Assembly: GCA_045046905.1 (NCBI GenBank)
Contig: JASFYU010000188.1
Coordinates: 1-36,110 of the forward strand
Direction of reading: 5' to 3'
DNA length: 36,110 nt
Origin: JASFYU01 sp045046905
GTDB lineage: Bacteria; Bacteroidota; Bacteroidia; Flavobacteriales; Flavobacteriaceae
Shown here: positions 33,890-36,110 of the stretch, piece by piece
Numbering within the stretch: position 1 is the stretch's first letter
How the letters are laid out: every line of letters starts with the position of its first letter
Position numbers and translations under genes: made by a program
The notes under the pieces: model-generated
Databases searched by the model: none
The model's input: only the letters and a program-made list of their open reading frames with translations
What the model was told of the DNA's origin: nothing

Positions 33890-34226
33890 TCGTTCGTTGA
33901 AATTAAGCACTTTTAACGCAAGAACTTTCGGTTTCTATACCTATTTTAAAACCAACAAGCTCGACCCATGAGCAGGAGGTGTGCTTCTGAAAAAACATTT
34001 TTTATTCTGATAGTCATCAGAATGAGGCAAGCCCCTCTATTTGCTGGTAGGTGTCGAGGAATAAAACCTTTGATAAGTGATTCAAATAGTTACTACCCTA
34101 TTGCTTAATTGGTTGTATCATTCAGAAAATCAATATATACTCATCACATATAAACTTTCAGTCTTTATGATATAATACATTCAAAGAATTTTAAAAATTC
34201 TTTGAATGTATTATATATTTCAGCTA
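33890..34226. other. Intergenic region between susD-like and first VCBS gene
   Basis: No ORF. It holds the 45-bp palindrome (34171-34215) and a second inverted repeat, ATTCTGAT-AGTC-ATCAGAAT (34004-34023), next to AAAAAACATTTTTT. No TTTG/TAnnTTTG promoter was found on the minus strand, so the VCBS genes may depend on readthrough from susCD. Confidence 0.55.
34171..34215. terminator. Perfect 45-base palindrome after susD-like gene
   Basis: Arms of 22 bases pair without mismatch around a single central base. It begins 12 bases past the susD-like stop in the direction of transcription. No T run follows on the minus strand, so it may be an attenuator or an RNA-stability/processing hairpin in place of a simple terminator. 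Confidence 0.6.
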
Positions 34227-35816
34227 TTAATACCCTGAGTTTTGGGTCAGACTACCGCCAGCAGCATCAATTTGAGCCTGAGGAATAGGGTATACAGTTC
34301 TGTAATCATCACTGTTTGTTTTTTCCCACCAGGTATCTTGAAACTTACCAAAGCGTATTTGGTCTTGTCTACGACTCGACTCTTGGAACATTTCTCGACC
34401 TCTAGCATCAAAGAACCCATCGGTATCAATAGATGATAGTGCGGCCAATCCGGCTCGGTCTCTTAAGGCATTTACATCTGGTAGGGCTAAACCCCAATCA
34501 CCTGCAAAACGTGCTCTGGCTTCTGCACGTACTAGATGAATATCTCCTAAACGAATAATGGGGTAATCATTGTTCATATTGGGTCTTCCAAATAAGGAGA
34601 AACTGAATTTACCCATTCGAACACCACCCTGCCTAATGGCATTGGGTTCTAATTCATTGATTGCCGGTGTATAGTTAATAACCAAATCAGGATCGTCTGC
34701 TGCATAATCTAGAAGTGCAGATCCGGTAAAATCTGATTGGTTTCCTTCTAAGAAGTTGGCTGTTCTTCTAAGATCAGCGCCGTCATAGGTATTGTAAAAC
34801 TCTTCTAAGACCACAAAACCGTTCCAAGGGAGTGCTTCAAGGCCATAGGTTAATTGACTAGGGCCGTGCAATGTCATATTAGCGAAGTTCATGCCACCGC
34901 CAGTTACTTCATCATATTCAATAGCCCAAATAATTTCAGGATTACTTTCATTATCTGGTGCAAATACTGCCGCATACCCTTCGAGCTGATCAGGATCAGA
35001 ATCAACATCTGGTCTCTTGGCACGATTGATGGCCACACAACCTGTTGAGCAAAGTTGATACGGAGAGTTGTCCAAAATATAGGTTGCTGCCCAATCTGCT
35101 TCTTGATATCGAGGGGTAGCTGTAAAGACTTCTGCATTTAAGTACAATTTGGCAAGTAAACCTAATGCTGCATATTGATTGATTCTGGTGTTCACAATAC
35201 TTGTATTTAACGCGCTGCCAGAAAGATCCATTGAACCCGTTACTGCAGCTATGCCCAAGGCACCTAAAATTTCACTTTCCACAAAATTAAATACATCGAT
35301 CCTTTCAGACTGAGGAGCATCAACACCTGAGGTCGTAATTAACTTTACCCTTCCGAATAGGTCTAACAGTCTATAGTAAAAGTAAGCCCGTAAAGTCTTT
35401 ATTTGGGCAGTTTCATTTGCATCTAAGCTGCCCGCAAGGGCGGTATTGCATTCTCCAATACCGGCGTAAGCGTCACTCCAAGCACTGTCTACCCGATTCA
35501 GAGATGAGTCCCAAGTATGGCGATGCATGGCAATCCAAATACCACCGTCAAACCAGTCACCACCTTTTTGAGTAACGGCAACTTCATCACTGGCTACTTC
35601 TTGTAGCGAAAAATGACCACCGTTCGTTGCTGATCCCGCCCTTAGTCTATCGAATGATGACAATAGGGCGCCACCACCAGCTCCACCACCGGCAGCAGAA
35701 AATCCATCGTTCGCAAATTGCGTCGTTACAGAATCTTCTAGGGTGTCTTCTAAATCAGTACATGAAAATGCCAAAAGCACAGTACTGATCAGTATTAATT
35801 TAATAAATCGATTCAT
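34227..35816 (-). CDS. SusD/RagB-family glycan-binding lipoprotein
   Basis: 529 aa. Signal peptide with lipobox LAFSC (Cys19), followed by an acidic/Gly-rich linker (GGGAGGGA near 47-53). SusD-type TPR region: WSDAYAGIGECNTAL and LRAYFYYRLLDLFGRVKLIT. C-terminal signature: PIIRLGDIHLVRAEAR and INALRDRAGL-like NALRDRAGLAAL, ending with RREMFQES-type GREMFQESSRRQDQIRFGKF. It caps the SusC barrel and captures oligomers at the cell surface. It lies 11 bp after the SusC gene. No adjacent glycoside hydrolase, lyase or peptidase shows the substrate. Confidence 0.95.
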   Translation of the reverse strand: MNRFIKLILISTVLLAFSCTDLEDTLEDSVTTQFANDGFSAAGGGAGGGALLSSFDRLRAGSATNGGHFSLQEVASDEVAVTQKGGDWFDGGIWIAMHRHTWDSSLNRVDSAWSDAYAGIGECNTALAGSLDANETAQIKTLRAYFYYRLLDLFGRVKLITTSGVDAPQSERIDVFNFVESEILGALGIAAVTGSMDLSGSALNTSIVNTRINQYAALGLLAKLYLNAEVFTATPRYQEADWAATYILDNSPYQLCSTGCVAINRAKRPDVDSDPDQLEGYAAVFAPDNESNPEIIWAIEYDEVTGGGMNFANMTLHGPSQLTYGLEALPWNGFVVLEEFYNTYDGADLRRTANFLEGNQSDFTGSALLDYAADDPDLVINYTPAINELEPNAIRQGGVRMGKFSFSLFGRPNMNNDYPIIRLGDIHLVRAEARARFAGDWGLALPDVNALRDRAGLAALSSIDTDGFFDARGREMFQESSRRQDQIRFGKFQDTWWEKTNSDDYRTVYPIPQAQIDAAGGSLTQNSGY

Positions 35817-35827
35817 AGTATATTTTT

Positions 35828-36110
35828 TTAAAAGTTAACATTTAATCCTAAAGTGATTGTTCTGGACGCAAAATAGCTATTACGCCTATCAATACCGGGT
35901 GCAAGTTGGTTCGGAGTATCGCCCCGTACATTGTTATTGTTATTGCCTCCAGATCCATAATCTACAAGAGACGGCTCTGGGTCGGTACCTGTATAGTTGG
36001 TAATAGTAAACACGTTTTGACCACTTAAAGATAGTCTGATATTCTTTATATAATCGTTATCTACATTGATATTATATGCTACGGAAAGGTTGTCTAATTT
36101 TACAAAATCG
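35828..36110 (-). CDS. SusC-family TonB-dependent outer-membrane receptor, C-terminal part
   Basis: Only the last about 93 codons are in the window; the gene continues past the edge. The visible end shows KLDNLSVAYNI, RLSLSGQNVFTITNYTGTDP and the closing beta strand ASRTITLGLNVNF with a terminal Phe, all typical of SusC-type barrels. It is upstream of, and 11 bp from, the SusD gene, the standard SusCD order. Partial at the 5' end because of the window boundary. Confidence 0.93.
   Translation of the reverse strand, partial: DFVKLDNLSVAYNINVDNDYIKNIRLSLSGQNVFTITNYTGTDPEPSLVDYGSGGNNNNNVRGDTPNQLAPGIDRRNSYFASRTITLGLNVNF

Noticed and set aside
1..36110. tRNA, rRNA, integrase, transposase or phage genes
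   Set aside because: None recognised by eye on either strand; the repeats noted have no associated mobility gene in the window.

Overview
The window looks like a chromosomal segment of a Bacteroidota bacterium, most likely a marine Flavobacteriaceae member. The evidence is low G+C, a SusC/SusD outer-membrane pair, Bacteroidetes-type promoter boxes (TTTG / TAnnTTTG), A-rich leaders in place of Shine-Dalgarno sites, many lipoproteins with typical lipoboxes, and FG-GAP/VCBS plus ASPIC/UnbV lipoproteins next to SusCD. No tRNA, rRNA, CRISPR array, transposase or phage gene was seen.

Layout. (1) 1-2400: a 225-bp element bounded by perfect 15-bp inverted repeats, then rpiB, a zinc-type cation diffusion facilitator and an ElaA-like acetyltransferase. 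(2) 2390-6220: a decaying zone holding a small PD-(D/E)xK-like ORF, a SAM methyltransferase pseudogene (nonsense codon plus frameshift) and an M60 metallopeptidase lipoprotein pseudogene (at least four frameshifts), separated by long stretches without genes. (3) 6219-8063: a C5-cytosine DNA methyltransferase followed 3 bp later by a putative PD-(D/E)xK endonuclease, a probable type II restriction-modification pair. (4) 8174-9364: a divergent SH3/NlpC-P60 cell-wall hydrolase lipoprotein. (5) 9530-15206, minus strand: a MatB/ACSF3-like acyl-CoA synthetase, a Gfo/Idh/MocA oxidoreductase, a PQQ dehydrogenase with an internal cytochrome c, and a fructosamine-kinase-family gene cut by one in-frame stop. 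(6) 15365-17256: a CBS-domain protein lying between two copies of the same 15-bp inverted repeat, then a frameshifted serine beta-lactamase-like gene.

(7) 17500-23260, plus strand: the most unusual region. A tandem array of five tiny genes, missed by length cut-offs, encodes 36-37 residue strongly cationic peptides. Four are near-identical and the fifth is a diverged paralogue with the same spaced motif. The array is preceded by a perfect 10-bp inverted repeat (a possible operator) and closed by a terminator. A Crp/Fnr regulator, a small membrane protein, a nucleotidyl cyclase-TolB-TPR-AraC fusion protein and an MDR quinone oxidoreductase follow. Cyclic-nucleotide-type signalling genes therefore sit beside an apparently undescribed peptide family.

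(8) 23482-36110, minus strand: a SusC (partial)-SusD-VCBS-lipoprotein-VCBS-VCBS locus. Three paralogous lipoproteins of about 1090 residues, each with 13-14 calcium-type DxDxDG loops and an ASPIC/UnbV domain, follow SusCD. A perfect 45-bp palindrome lies just after susD and probably acts as a terminator or processing hairpin.

Four genes in the window are interrupted, and all four are on the minus strand. Several lesions lie in homopolymers, so sequencing error must be separated from real decay. Short palindromic intergenic repeats of at least three families are scattered between genes.
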